From Eubacterium sp. OM08-24 (GTDB lineage Bacteria > Bacillota > Clostridia > Oscillospirales > Acutalibacteraceae): 64,000 nt of DNA. The notes under the pieces are model-generated. The model was not told the DNA's origin, made no database searches, and saw only the letters and a list, made by a program, of their open reading frames with translations. Where the stretch lies: assembly GCF_003438075.1 (NCBI RefSeq), contig NZ_QSTA01000001.1:682001-746000 (forward strand). Direction: 5' to 3'. Below are positions 9,148 through 17,996 of this stretch, in pieces (within the stretch, counting starts at the first letter, position 1; each line of letters begins with the position of its first letter). Both the position numbers and the translations under genes were made by a program.

Positions 9148-10527
9148 ATGGAAAATACAAAAATTCCATATAAAATTTACCTTGACGAAAGCGAAATACC
9201 TACTCAATGGTATAATGTTCGTGCAGATATGAAAAACAAGCCTGCTCCTCTTCTTAACCCTGCTACATTAAAGCCTATGACAGCAGAGGAGCTTTATCCT
9301 GTTTTCTGTAAGGAACTTGTAGCACAGGAGCTTAACGATACAGACGCATACATAGATATTCCGCAGGAAATTCAGGATTTCTATAAAATGTATCGTCCAT
9401 CTCCGCTTATCAGAGCATATTTTCTTGAAAAGGCTCTTGATACTCCTGCTAAAATTTACTATAAGTTTGAGGGTAACAATACAAGCGGCAGTCATAAGCT
9501 GAACTCCGCTATTGCTCAGGCTTACTATGCTAAAAAGCAGGGACTAAAGGGCGTAACCACAGAAACAGGTGCAGGTCAGTGGGGTACAGCGCTTTCAATG
9601 GCTTGCTCATACTTCGGACTTGACTGTAAGGTATATATGGTAAAGGTATCTTACGAGCAAAAACCATTCAGAAGAGAAGTTATGAGAACATACGGTGCAA
9701 GCGTTACTCCTTCACCGTCTATGGATACTGCCGTTGGCAGAAAAATTCTTGAGGAGCACCCCGGCACAACAGGCAGCCTTGGATGCGCTATTTCTGAGGC
9801 TGTTGAAGTTGCTACATCTACCGAGGGTTACCGCTATGTACTCGGCAGTGTGCTTAATCAGGTACTTCTCCACCAGTCGGTTATCGGTCTTGAGGCTAAA
9901 AAAGCTCTTGATAAATATAATGTAAAGCCTGACATTATTATCGGTTGTGCAGGCGGCGGCTCTAACCTCGGCGGTCTTATCTCTCCGTTTGTAGGCGAAA
10001 AGCTCAGAGGCGAGGCTGATTACAGAATTATCGCTGTTGAGCCTGCGTCTTGTCCAAGCTTTACAAGAGGCAAGTTTGCATATGACTTCTGCGATACAGG
10101 TAAGGTTTGCCCGCTTTCTAAGATGTATACTCTCGGCAGCGGATTTATTCCGTCAGCTAACCATGCAGGCGGACTTCGCTACCATGGTATGAGCAGCACA
10201 CTTTCTCAGCTTTACCATGACGGACTTATGGAGGCAACTTCTGTTGAGCAGACATCTGTATTTGCTGCCGCAGAACAGTTTGCAAGAGTTGAGGGTATTC
10301 TCCCTGCTCCTGAAAGCAGCCACGCAATCAGAGTTGCTATTGACGAGGCATTAAAGTGCAAAGAAACAGGCGAAGAAAAAACTATTCTCTTTGGTCTTAC
10401 AGGTACAGGTTACTTTGATATGGTAGCTTACGAGAAATTTAACGATGGTCTTATGAGCGACTATATTCCGACAGACGAGGAACTTCAAAAGGGCTTTGAC
10501 GGTCTTCCAAATGTTCCTGAAAATTAA
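9148..10527 (+). CDS. trpB: Tryptophan synthase beta-like PLP enzyme (TrpB2)
   Basis: A 459-residue pyridoxal-phosphate enzyme of the TrpB2 class, which joins indole and serine to tryptophan. The cofactor lysine is about K117 (SGSHKLNSA), the phosphate loop is GCAGGGSNLGG, and an N-terminal extension precedes the usual fold. I start at ATG 9148, eight bases after AGGAGG; nine more upstream codons are in frame but unlikely. There is no trpA beside it, which is typical of stand-alone TrpB2 proteins that may salvage indole. It has its own promoter and terminator. Confidence 0.9.
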   Translation: MENTKIPYKIYLDESEIPTQWYNVRADMKNKPAPLLNPATLKPMTAEELYPVFCKELVAQELNDTDAYIDIPQEIQDFYKMYRPSPLIRAYFLEKALDTPAKIYYKFEGNNTSGSHKLNSAIAQAYYAKKQGLKGVTTETGAGQWGTALSMACSYFGLDCKVYMVKVSYEQKPFRREVMRTYGASVTPSPSMDTAVGRKILEEHPGTTGSLGCAISEAVEVATSTEGYRYVLGSVLNQVLLHQSVIGLEAKKALDKYNVKPDIIIGCAGGGSNLGGLISPFVGEKLRGEADYRIIAVEPASCPSFTRGKFAYDFCDTGKVCPLSKMYTLGSGFIPSANHAGGLRYHGMSSTLSQLYHDGLMEATSVEQTSVFAAAEQFARVEGILPAPESSHAIRVAIDEALKCKETGEEKTILFGLTGTGYFDMVAYEKFNDGLMSDYIPTDEELQKGFDGLPNVPEN

Positions 10528-10543
10528 ATAGGGTATATTAATT

Positions 10544-10571
10544 GGAGAGAGGATTTCCCTCTCTCCTTTTT
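10544..10571 (+). terminator. Terminator of trpB2
   Basis: Stem GGAGAGAGG/CCTCTCTCC, loop of about five bases, then TTTTTAT. Confidence 0.9.
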
Positions 10572-10609
10572 ATACATAAATTGCTGTAAAACATATATAA
10601 CAGTTGTGA

Positions 10610-10623
10610 TTAGTTAAAACTAA
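10610..10623. promoter_or_regulatory. Possible operator before the CobW-type GTPase
   Basis: Short inverted repeat TTAGTT..AACTAA about 11 bp upstream of the -35 box. It could be a metal-regulator site; this is inference only. Confidence 0.25.
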
Positions 10624-10634
10624 CTTCTAACCTC

Positions 10635-10663
10635 TTGACAATGCAAATCAGTTGTGCTATTAT
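10635..10663 (+). promoter_or_regulatory. Promoter of the CobW-type GTPase
   Basis: TTGACA, 17-bp spacer, TATTAT. Confidence 0.7.
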
Positions 10664-10703
10664 TCCATTTGTAGAAAACTATTCTTGAAAGGAAATGACA
10701 TAT

Positions 10704-11990
10704 ATGGCAAAACCAAAGCTTCCAATTCCTGTAACACTTCTTACAGGTTATCTTGGTTCAGGTAAAACTACACTTATCAATCATGTACTCAGCAATCAGG
10801 AAGGTTACAAGTGCGCTGTTATCGTTAATGATATCGGCGAGGTAAACATTGACGCTGAGCTTATTCAGAAAACAGGCGTTGTTACTCAGAAAGATGACAA
10901 CCTTGTTCCTCTTTCAAACGGCTGTATCTGCTGCACACTCAAGGTTGACCTTATCAATCAGATTGCCGAGCTTGTTAAGTCAGGCAAATTTGATTATATT
11001 CTCATTGAGGCAAGCGGTATTTGCGAGCCACTCCCTATTGCTCAGTCAATAGCTGTACTTGAGGGCGACGAAGAGGAAGGCACACCTGCTATCTGCCGTC
11101 TTGACAACATTGTAACTGTTGTAGACGCACTCAGAATGGCGACAGAGTTTGGCTGCGGCGACAATCTTCTTAAAGATGATGTAGACGAAGAGGACATTGA
11201 AAGCCTTGTTATTCAGCAAATTGAGTTCTGCTCAACTATCATTCTCAATAAAGTAGATATGGTAAACGAGGAGCAGCTCGGCAGAGTTAAGGCTATGATT
11301 AAGACACTCCAGCCAAAGGCTAAAATTATTGAGGCAAACTACGGCAAGGTAAGCGTTGGCGATATTCTCAACACAAATCTTTACAACTTTGAGGAAACAG
11401 CAGGTTCAGCAGGCTGGGCTCAGGCATATGATAAAGACGAGGACGAGAGAAACGAGCATCATGACCACGATGAAGATGAGCACGAGCACCATCATCACCA
11501 TGACGAAGATAAGCACGAGCATCACCATCACCACCATCACGATGGCGAAGACCATTCAAATTGCGATCATGAGCATGGTCACTGCTGCCACCATCACCAC
11601 CACGGTGACGATGATGAAGAATATGGCATTGGTACATTTGTATATCACAGCCGCCGTCCGTTCAATCAGGAGAAATTACAGGAATTTGTAAACAATTGGC
11701 CAAAGGGCGTTGTTCGTGCAAAGGGTATTCTTTGGTTCTCTGATAAAGACAAGAGAGATTACCTCTATGTATTTGAGCAGGCAGGCGTACAGATTACTGC
11801 AACAGAAAACGGCAAATGGCTTGCGGCTTTTCCGAAGAGCGAGCAGAAAAAGTACTTTAAAGAATATCCCGACATTGAAGAGCATTGGGACGAAAAGTAC
11901 GGCGACCGAGAGATTAAACTTGTATTTATCGGTCAGCATATGGACAAGCCAAACATTATTGAAAGACTTGACAACTGTCTTGATGATTAA
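10704..11990 (+). CDS. CobW/COG0523-family metal-chaperone GTPase
   Basis: A 428-residue G3E GTPase of the COG0523 group, which inserts or handles metals such as zinc or cobalt. Visible parts: Walker A GYLGSGKTT (about residues 15-23), the metal-binding CxCC motif GCICC (74-77), NKVD for guanine specificity, and a strongly His/Asp-rich stretch at about 250-305 that should bind metal ions. The C-terminal CobW_C domain follows (WFSDKDKRDYLYVFEQAG). I use ATG 10704, ten bases after AAAGGA; an ATG nine bases earlier sits too close to it. The exact metal cannot be read from sequence. Confidence 0.88.
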   Translation: MAKPKLPIPVTLLTGYLGSGKTTLINHVLSNQEGYKCAVIVNDIGEVNIDAELIQKTGVVTQKDDNLVPLSNGCICCTLKVDLINQIAELVKSGKFDYILIEASGICEPLPIAQSIAVLEGDEEEGTPAICRLDNIVTVVDALRMATEFGCGDNLLKDDVDEEDIESLVIQQIEFCSTIILNKVDMVNEEQLGRVKAMIKTLQPKAKIIEANYGKVSVGDILNTNLYNFEETAGSAGWAQAYDKDEDERNEHHDHDEDEHEHHHHHDEDKHEHHHHHHHDGEDHSNCDHEHGHCCHHHHHGDDDEEYGIGTFVYHSRRPFNQEKLQEFVNNWPKGVVRAKGILWFSDKDKRDYLYVFEQAGVQITATENGKWLAAFPKSEQKKYFKEYPDIEEHWDEKYGDREIKLVFIGQHMDKPNIIERLDNCLDD

Positions 11991-12002
11991 TAAATCGAAT
12001 TT

Positions 12003-12042
12003 AAAAATTCCCTGTCTTTTCGGCAGGGAATTTTTGTTTTGT
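12003..12042 (+). terminator. Terminator of the CobW-type GTPase gene
   Basis: Stem AAAAATTCCCTG/CAGGGAATTTTT followed by GTTTTG. Confidence 0.9.
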
Positions 12043-12521
12043 GTTTAACGCAAATTTTAGTTTTGTAAATTTAAAATTTATGTCAACCATTTTTAAAGGG
12101 TTGCGGGTTTGGGCAGAGCCCATAAAAAGCTTTCATTATAACAGACTTTCGGGCGCAAACAGCAAAGCTGTTGCGTGCTAAAACTAAGTTTGAAAAACAG
12201 GCGACAGCCTTAAAAAGGAATAATTAAAAAAACTCCGTCATCGCTATGCGTTGACGGAGTAAATAATAAGAATATCTTTTTTATTTGCTTTCGCTATTAA
12301 AAGGCTTGCGCCATTGTGTTCGAGCCACCAAACGGCAAGCCGTTTGGCTATCAAGAATTTGTGATAACTTAAAGTTTTTGTGGGCGTTGCCCACACCCAC
12401 AAACTTTGAAAAGGTTGACCAAACTTTTTTGCCTTTTAGGCGGATAGTCCGTTATTTTCGTTCTATACTAACCGACTGAAAATAAGCTGCACCACAATTT
12501 CACAAAAACATTAACCCACTT
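12043..12521. other. Intergenic region with hairpin-rich relic sequence
   Basis: No convincing gene. It holds an ACTCCGTCA/TGACGGAGT hairpin (about 12230-12260), a GTTTGGGCAGAGCCC stretch and a TGTGGGCGTTGCCCACA palindrome (about 12380-12396) flanked by AAAGTTT/AAACTTT. This resembles decayed repeated intergenic elements common in Clostridia. Confidence 0.4.
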
Positions 12522-13010
12522 TTAATTTAAAATACTATTCAAAACATCATCAGTTGTTACATCGAGAACATATGCAAATTCGCCGAGCACCATTTTCTCA
12601 GCCTCTTTCAAAAAGCGTTCATCCGACATATGTAATCTTTTGCCCCTCTTAAACTGATATCTTTCGTGTAATCTCAGAGTTCTTATAAGTTTAAGCAACT
12701 CTGCGCAATCGCCCTCGGCAATAATATTTTTAAAAGTTTCAAATCTCTGATTTTTATTTGAAATCCATTCGGGCTTGTCTTTCGGAATATTATTCAAAAG
12801 CTCGTTTGCTTGCTCCTTAGTAAGGATTGCCCTCATTTTGCCGACAAGATTTTCGTTGTGTGTAGGTACAAAAACCTTTGCCGTAGTAGCCGCCTTTGGG
12901 CTTAAAACATAATATTCAATATTTGTTTTATCAATTCTTTTGGTTGTAATTTCAGTAATAGTGCACACACCGTTTGTGCCATAAGCCACAACATCAGATA
13001 CCTCAAACAT
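12522..13010 (-). CDS. CarD family transcriptional regulator
   Basis: A 162-residue CarD/CdnL-like protein. The N-terminal RNA-polymerase-interacting domain (VVAYGTNGVCTITEI and YYVLSP) is followed by a helical DNA-binding domain (RLHMSDERFLKEAEKMVLGEFAYVL). Such proteins bind the RNAP beta subunit and act at promoter melting. I start at ATG 13010 (MFEVSDVV), after GGGGGTG; a longer frame to 13043 lacks a good ribosome site. It is a single gene between two intergenic gaps. Confidence 0.88.
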   Translation of the reverse strand: MFEVSDVVAYGTNGVCTITEITTKRIDKTNIEYYVLSPKAATTAKVFVPTHNENLVGKMRAILTKEQANELLNNIPKDKPEWISNKNQRFETFKNIIAEGDCAELLKLIRTLRLHERYQFKRGKRLHMSDERFLKEAEKMVLGEFAYVLDVTTDDVLNSILN

Positions 13011-13257
13011 TTTCTGCACCCCCGTATGCAGATTTGTTAGCATTAATTCGACTAATCATACTTCTCTCTCCTATTCTTAATTCTCATTCGTTAGTAATTG
13101 TTTAAAACAATGTCTGACAAAGTGGAAAACAGTTTTTGCTCATTATATTTCTTACATATAACATTATACCATATTTTGATAAATTATGACATAGGCAATA
13201 TAGCTAACAATGTTATAAAATATGTTGTAAAAAATGCTGATTATTTTTGTTTTTAAA

Positions 13258-13293
13258 AGGATAAAGCTCCCGAGTTTATCGGAAGCTTTATTT
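13258..13293 (-). terminator. Terminator of the SseB-like gene
   Basis: Stem ATAAAGCTTCCGA / TCGGGAGCTTTAT on the minus strand followed by CCTTTT. Confidence 0.75.
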
Positions 13294-13306
13294 AAAATAA
13301 AAATTA

Positions 13307-14116
13307 TTACTGTTCTTTTCTGTAGAATGGTTCTACACCGTTTATTGCATTTCTTGCAAGGTCCATAGTAACAGGCATTACAACAAGGTCTACATCTTCA
13401 GTAAGGTATGGCTGTGCAGTTTCTTTTACAGCGTCAAAAATCTTTTTCATATCGCCGATAAAGTCAACTACAACAAGGAAGCTCTTTTTGTCGCTGTGCT
13501 CCATCATTCTTAAGAAAGCAACGTTTACATTTGGCTCTGTGCTGAAATGATTGATAAGTGTAGCCATAAGGTCAATAGGATAATCCTTTGGTTCGCCGAT
13601 TTTAATCTGCTCACCGGGCTTGAACAAATCTTTATTAAGTGTGTTAAAGTCTTTCTGCTGCTTGATTGAAATAATCATTGGCTTAGGGAAAGTAACGCTC
13701 TTGCCAAATGGGTTGATTACAAAGCCTACTACGCCAGAATGTGGATCCATAACCATCTGAGAAATGCTGTCAAAATCAGTAACTACTTTTTGAGCATTCT
13801 GGGTATCCTGCCACTTAAATAATTCTTCTGTATCTGTAAAAAGTCCAAAGAATTTTTCTTTTTTCTGATTTTCAAGTAATCTGAACTGTACCTGTGTTGC
13901 CTGTTTCATAACAGTCTGTCCGTTCTCGGTTACAGCCTGAGTTGTAGGAACAACCTTTGCAGGTAAAATAAACTTAGCCTTTACAACTTCTGTAATCATC
14001 TTATCGACGTTCTCTTTTGAGTTGTCTTCCTGCATATTTACAATTGCTTCTTTTAAATCAGGGTTAAAAATCTTTTCAGCAGGTACTCTGCTGTTTTCCA
14101 TTTTCATTTCGCTCAT
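13307..14116 (-). CDS. SseB family protein
   Basis: A 269-residue soluble protein with an SseB N-terminal domain (about 40-150: KFILPAKV, GLFTDTEELFKW, GFVINPFGKSVTF) and an SseB C-terminal domain (about 165-260: GEPKDYPIDLMATLINHF, VVVDFIGDMKKIFDAV). The family's role is poorly known; overexpression of the E. coli member alters serine sensitivity. The start follows GGAGGATAAAT. It lies 19 bp downstream of the amylase gene, so the two may be co-transcribed. Confidence 0.8.
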   Translation of the reverse strand: MSEMKMENSRVPAEKIFNPDLKEAIVNMQEDNSKENVDKMITEVVKAKFILPAKVVPTTQAVTENGQTVMKQATQVQFRLLENQKKEKFFGLFTDTEELFKWQDTQNAQKVVTDFDSISQMVMDPHSGVVGFVINPFGKSVTFPKPMIISIKQQKDFNTLNKDLFKPGEQIKIGEPKDYPIDLMATLINHFSTEPNVNVAFLRMMEHSDKKSFLVVVDFIGDMKKIFDAVKETAQPYLTEDVDLVVMPVTMDLARNAINGVEPFYRKEQ

Positions 14117-14135
14117 AATATTTATCCTCCAATAG

Positions 14136-16163
14136 TCAATTTAAAGTATAAGTTTTTCCGTCCTCAACAATAAGTCCCTTATCTGCCGGATATTGCTGAG
14201 AACCGTCTTCGTCACCGTCATTAAAAATAATATACGGTGTTTCCCAATCGTCTTCAAAAGTATAGCTGTATTTTCCGTCGCTTTCCTTTGTCATTTTAAG
14301 TCCCGGCCAGGTTTCGTTTTCATACAGTTCATCGTTGTAAACATATGCAAAAATCTGATCTCCCCAACTGTCGGGCTTTTCAAAATATACCTTTGTGCCC
14401 TTTGCTACCGAATACTTTTCTTCTACCGCAAACACAACTCTTTCGTATGTTTTTACGCCGTTCGAGTTTTTAGCGGTAAGCACCAAAGTGGCAATATCGC
14501 TTGACTCAGGCACTGATACGGTAATTTTGTCGCCGTTCTTGTACGCAACAGACTTTCCGCCATTGAGCACATACTCGGCATTGTCTGTATTTGCGCAAGT
14601 AAGCGTTACGGTTGCTGTTTTGCCCTTTTCAATATTAAATACGGTATCGTCAGCCACGCCTACCTCGGCAGTGTCTGCATACTCCTTATATCCCTCGTTA
14701 TAGAGAACTACCACGCTGTTTTCAGGAATATTGGCATCCGAAGTCATCTTGCCGTTTTTAACGGTGTACTTGGTCTTTCCGTCTGCCCTGTTTACATATG
14801 TACCGTCTGCAAGGTTAGTTTCAAAGCCTGTTTCAAGTTCTCCCTCTGTGTTTACAATTACAGCGCCCTTTGTGCCTCTTTCAATCATAACAGCTGTTGA
14901 ATCGGAGTTAGGATTTACGATGCTTTCCTCCTCGCCTATCATAGCTGTGCGGAAGAAATTAACAGCTTTTACGCTCTTATCCTTATACATATCGTCACCC
15001 TCTGTGCCGATACGGTTCATTCCCCATTCGTTATCAACGCTTGAGTTATAAGGACGGTCAAAGAACAGCGGTGTACCGTCTTTTCTTGCGGTTATAATTG
15101 CCCAACCGAGGAGAACCTGCTCCTTTGTCATACTGTACCAGTTGCCGTCATTAATGTAGTTATCGTGAGATTCTACCCATGTAACCATATTAAGCGGCGC
15201 ACTGCCTACCCAAAAATCACTTATTGTGCCCTTTGACAAAGTATTGTTTATAATAGAACTTCTGATTTTGCCGCCATATGTACTTGCTGTGGTGTGCCCG
15301 ATAGCCTCCATATAATCGGCAAGCCTTTCATTATTGCCCTGAAGTACCTCACCGTACATAAAAAGATTATCGGCGTTGTTGACCTCGGTAGTCACTCTCT
15401 GCCAAAAATTATTGGTAAAGCCGTCATCTTCCTTAGGGTCATCGGGCAAGCCGATATGCTTTGCGGTATCGTAACGGAAACCGTCTGCACCGCAGGCTAT
15501 GCAATCATTGAGATACGCAATAAAGTAATCCTGAAAAGAAGTACGCTCTGTGTTAATGTCAGGCAAGCCGCCCATCTTGTAGGTTGTGCAGGCAAGTCTG
15601 CTCGAATAATCGGTTAAATCGTAAGCGTTGTTCTTATGATAAAGGGTTTCAAGACTTCCGCCGCCCGCATCTATAAGGTCTTGACTTATGGCGCTTGTGG
15701 TAGGAGTGGTGTGGTTAGCAATTACATCGACTATAACCTTTATACCATACTTTTCCGCCTCGTCACACATAGCCTTAAACTCATCACGAGTACCGAGCTG
15801 ATAGTTGCCTATCTTGAAATCGGTAGGCTGATAATGATAATACCATTTGCCATCGCCGTAAAGCTGCATTCCGCCGTCTTCGCCCTCAAGGCAAGCATTG
15901 ATAGGAGAAGTCTGCAACGCTGTATATCCCGATGCTGCAATGTCAGCCATTGATTCCTTTATAGTATTGAAATCCCATGAAAAGCACTGGAGTATTGTGC
16001 CATTGTCAATCTTGTCTGCGTGAGCATACTCGGTAGAAGTTTTGGTTGAAGTATTATCATCCGAACCGTTCTGCGAATTTGAATTTGAACAGCCTGCCAA
16101 ATAAATGACAGAACCTGTGAGCATAGCAGAAACAAGCAATCCTGATAATATTCTTTTAAACAA
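14136..16163 (-). CDS. Secreted GH13 alpha-amylase lipoprotein with CBM26-like domain
   Basis: A starch-degrading glycoside hydrolase family 13 enzyme of about 675 residues, anchored as a lipoprotein (lipobox YLAGC near residue 25 from the chosen start). The four GH13 regions are visible: DVIANHT, GFRYDTAKH with the nucleophile Asp, GEVLQG with the acid Glu, and WVESHDN. After a beta domain and an Ig-like region, the last 80 residues (VYFEKPDSWGDQIFAYVYN ... WPGLKMT) look like a CBM26 starch-binding module. I choose a TTG start at 16163 after GGTGAT; a GTG at 16211 lies almost at the predicted transcription start. Confidence 0.88.
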   Translation of the reverse strand: MFKRILSGLLVSAMLTGSVIYLAGCSNSNSQNGSDDNTSTKTSTEYAHADKIDNGTILQCFSWDFNTIKESMADIAASGYTALQTSPINACLEGEDGGMQLYGDGKWYYHYQPTDFKIGNYQLGTRDEFKAMCDEAEKYGIKVIVDVIANHTTPTTSAISQDLIDAGGGSLETLYHKNNAYDLTDYSSRLACTTYKMGGLPDINTERTSFQDYFIAYLNDCIACGADGFRYDTAKHIGLPDDPKEDDGFTNNFWQRVTTEVNNADNLFMYGEVLQGNNERLADYMEAIGHTTASTYGGKIRSSIINNTLSKGTISDFWVGSAPLNMVTWVESHDNYINDGNWYSMTKEQVLLGWAIITARKDGTPLFFDRPYNSSVDNEWGMNRIGTEGDDMYKDKSVKAVNFFRTAMIGEEESIVNPNSDSTAVMIERGTKGAVIVNTEGELETGFETNLADGTYVNRADGKTKYTVKNGKMTSDANIPENSVVVLYNEGYKEYADTAEVGVADDTVFNIEKGKTATVTLTCANTDNAEYVLNGGKSVAYKNGDKITVSVPESSDIATLVLTAKNSNGVKTYERVVFAVEEKYSVAKGTKVYFEKPDSWGDQIFAYVYNDELYENETWPGLKMTKESDGKYSYTFEDDWETPYIIFNDGDEDGSQQYPADKGLIVEDGKTYTLN

Positions 16164-16305
16164 ATTATCACCATCTTTCGTTTTACAATGACCCTTGTGT
16201 AAATAAGCCACAAGGATAAAATCATTATAACATTTTTTCCCAGCAAAATAAATAGTATTTTAGCATTTTTTACAACTATTTTAAAAAATCCTACCTAATA
16301 CACAA

Positions 16306-16340
16306 AAAGAGCCTGATTTTTTTGGGCAATCAGACTCTTA
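16306..16340 (-). terminator. Terminator of nrdR
   Basis: Stem AAGAGTCTGATT/AATCAGGCTCTT on the minus strand followed by TTTTGTG. Confidence 0.85.
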
Positions 16341-16351
16341 AATAGTTGTAT

Positions 16352-16810
16352 TTACTTTTTTTCGGTAAGAAGTTTGTTGAGTTCTTCCATAAAAGTATTT
16401 ATATCTTTAAACTGACGATATACAGACGCAAAGCGAACATAGGAAACCTCGTCAACCTTTTTGAGGCGTTCCATAACAAGCTCGCCGATCTGCTCGGTGG
16501 TAATCTCCCTTTCAAAGCCGTTTTGAGCTGTAAGCTCAATGTCGGAAACCATCTCTTCAACCTGCTCAACAGAAACAGGGCGCTTTTCGCACGCACGCAA
16601 AATACCTGCTGTAAGTTTATTTCTGTCAAAAACCTCTCTGGACTTATCTCTTTTTACTACATAGAGCGGAATATTCTCAATAATTTCATAGGTTGTAAAG
16701 CGTTTTCCGCACTTTAGGCACTCTCTTCGTCTGCGTATTCTCTCGCCGTCATCGGCAGAGCGAGAATCCACAACCTTGCTCTCTTCAAATGAACAATATG
16801 GGCATTTCAT
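16352..16810 (-). CDS. nrdR: Transcriptional repressor NrdR
   Basis: A 152-residue NrdR, the usual length. The N-terminal zinc ribbon has CPYC (residues 3-6) and CLKC, then the RFTTYE motif; the ATP-cone domain fills residues 50-140. It represses ribonucleotide reductase genes when dATP is high. No nrd genes or NrdR boxes are near in this window. Confidence 0.97.
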   Translation of the reverse strand: MKCPYCSFEESKVVDSRSADDGERIRRRRECLKCGKRFTTYEIIENIPLYVVKRDKSREVFDRNKLTAGILRACEKRPVSVEQVEEMVSDIELTAQNGFEREITTEQIGELVMERLKKVDEVSYVRFASVYRQFKDINTFMEELNKLLTEKK

Positions 16811-17210
16811 AAAAAACTCCCCTAAATCTCAAAATTTTCTAAAATAATTATAACACACTAAAAAAATCAAGGCAATAAATATTTATTTACAATTTTATTA
16901 CATTTTTATATAAGAAAAAGCAACAGGGGAGAAAAACTCGTCTGCTGCTTTTTTAGGGGTAATAGGGTTATAGAAGAAATTTATGTTATGTTGTTGATAG
17001 CATAATCAAAACAGTTCAATTACTGTTTACGCTAATATTATATCAAAACAAAACCAATTTGAAAATTGCATTTGCAACGATTTGGCAATCAGGGTGTAAA
17101 AAATTACTCAATTTTTTTATTCAATTCTCACTATTCACCAAAATATCAGCCAACATAATAATAATATAAATATAACAAAGCTGATCTAAAAATTATGACA
17201 ACTTAATAAC
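16811..17210. other. Intergenic region, nothing recognised apart from one terminator-like hairpin
   Basis: AT-rich and without a plausible gene. A hairpin at about 16915-16954 (AAAAGCAaCAG / CTGcTGCTTTT with U-rich tails on both sides) could terminate transcription from either direction. Confidence 0.45.
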
Positions 17211-17879
17211 TCATAATTTTTGCAAAACAGTGAAATATTCGCCGTCATAATCTATTAAGCCATCTTTTTTCATTTTACTTAATTCACGAGAAAGCGCAGA
17301 CTTGTCTACACTCAAATAATCAGCAAAGTCCTGCCTTGAACCTTCAATGTAAAAACTTGAGCTGCCGTCACGCTTTTCTCTAAACTCAAGATACCTCATA
17401 ATTTTTTTGCGTATGGTTCGCTCAGAGAGCACAATTTGATATTCAAGTGAGCGAAGATCCATTTCTTCAAATAACACAAAAAGATTTTTGAGCAGCTTTT
17501 GCTTAATAACAATCAATTTATAATCTTCATCTTTGATTTTGGCAAAGTCGAGAAATAAAATTGTTGATTTGCCGTGCGAAACAATTTCAATATCGCAGTG
17601 AGTTGTACGAGGAGCGGCGGTAATAAGCCAGCCTATGCTGTCGCTGTAAACTCGTCCGAGAATTTCACGCACACCGTCAAAGTTGTATTTTTGAATTTGA
17701 GCCGCACCCTCAAGCACGAAGGCGGAATATTTATGAATCTTGCCCGAGCTGACTATAATTTCATCATTTTTATAGCTCTGAATTTTATAATCAAATTCCA
17801 CAAGCGCCTGTTCTATTTCTTCATCTGTAAATCCCTCAAAAACAGGGTGTTTTCTGAGAAATTCAAAATGCTGTTCCAT
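17211..17879 (-). CDS. Crp/Fnr family transcriptional regulator
   Basis: A 222-residue regulator with a cyclic-nucleotide-binding-like beta barrel (about 20-125: YKNDEIIVSSGKIHKYSAFVLEGAAQI) and a C-terminal Crp-type winged helix (SRQDFADYLSVDKSALSRELSKMKKDG). No cysteine cluster of the Fnr type is visible. It lies about 115 bp downstream of the flavodiiron protein gene on the same strand, so it may respond to redox or NO stress; this is inference. Confidence 0.85.
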   Translation of the reverse strand: MEQHFEFLRKHPVFEGFTDEEIEQALVEFDYKIQSYKNDEIIVSSGKIHKYSAFVLEGAAQIQKYNFDGVREILGRVYSDSIGWLITAAPRTTHCDIEIVSHGKSTILFLDFAKIKDEDYKLIVIKQKLLKNLFVLFEEMDLRSLEYQIVLSERTIRKKIMRYLEFREKRDGSSSFYIEGSRQDFADYLSVDKSALSRELSKMKKDGLIDYDGEYFTVLQKL

Positions 17880-17909
17880 ATATCCTCCGATAAATTAAAC
17901 ACGAAAATC

Positions 17910-17942
17910 AAAATATCCGCACCAAATACGATACGGATATTT
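17910..17942 (-). terminator. Terminator-like hairpin after the flavodiiron protein gene
   Basis: Arms AAATATCCG/CGGATATTT around a 13-base loop; on the minus strand TTTTGATTTT follows. Confidence 0.6.
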
Positions 17943-17996
17943 AATCTGCAAAAAGATTAACCGATAGTTTTCGTACTTTATACAGAAATTATAAAA

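Noticed and set aside
11368..11637. Antisense frame rich in His, Asp and Gly
   Set aside because: It is only the mirror of the His/Asp-rich codons of the CobW-type GTPase.
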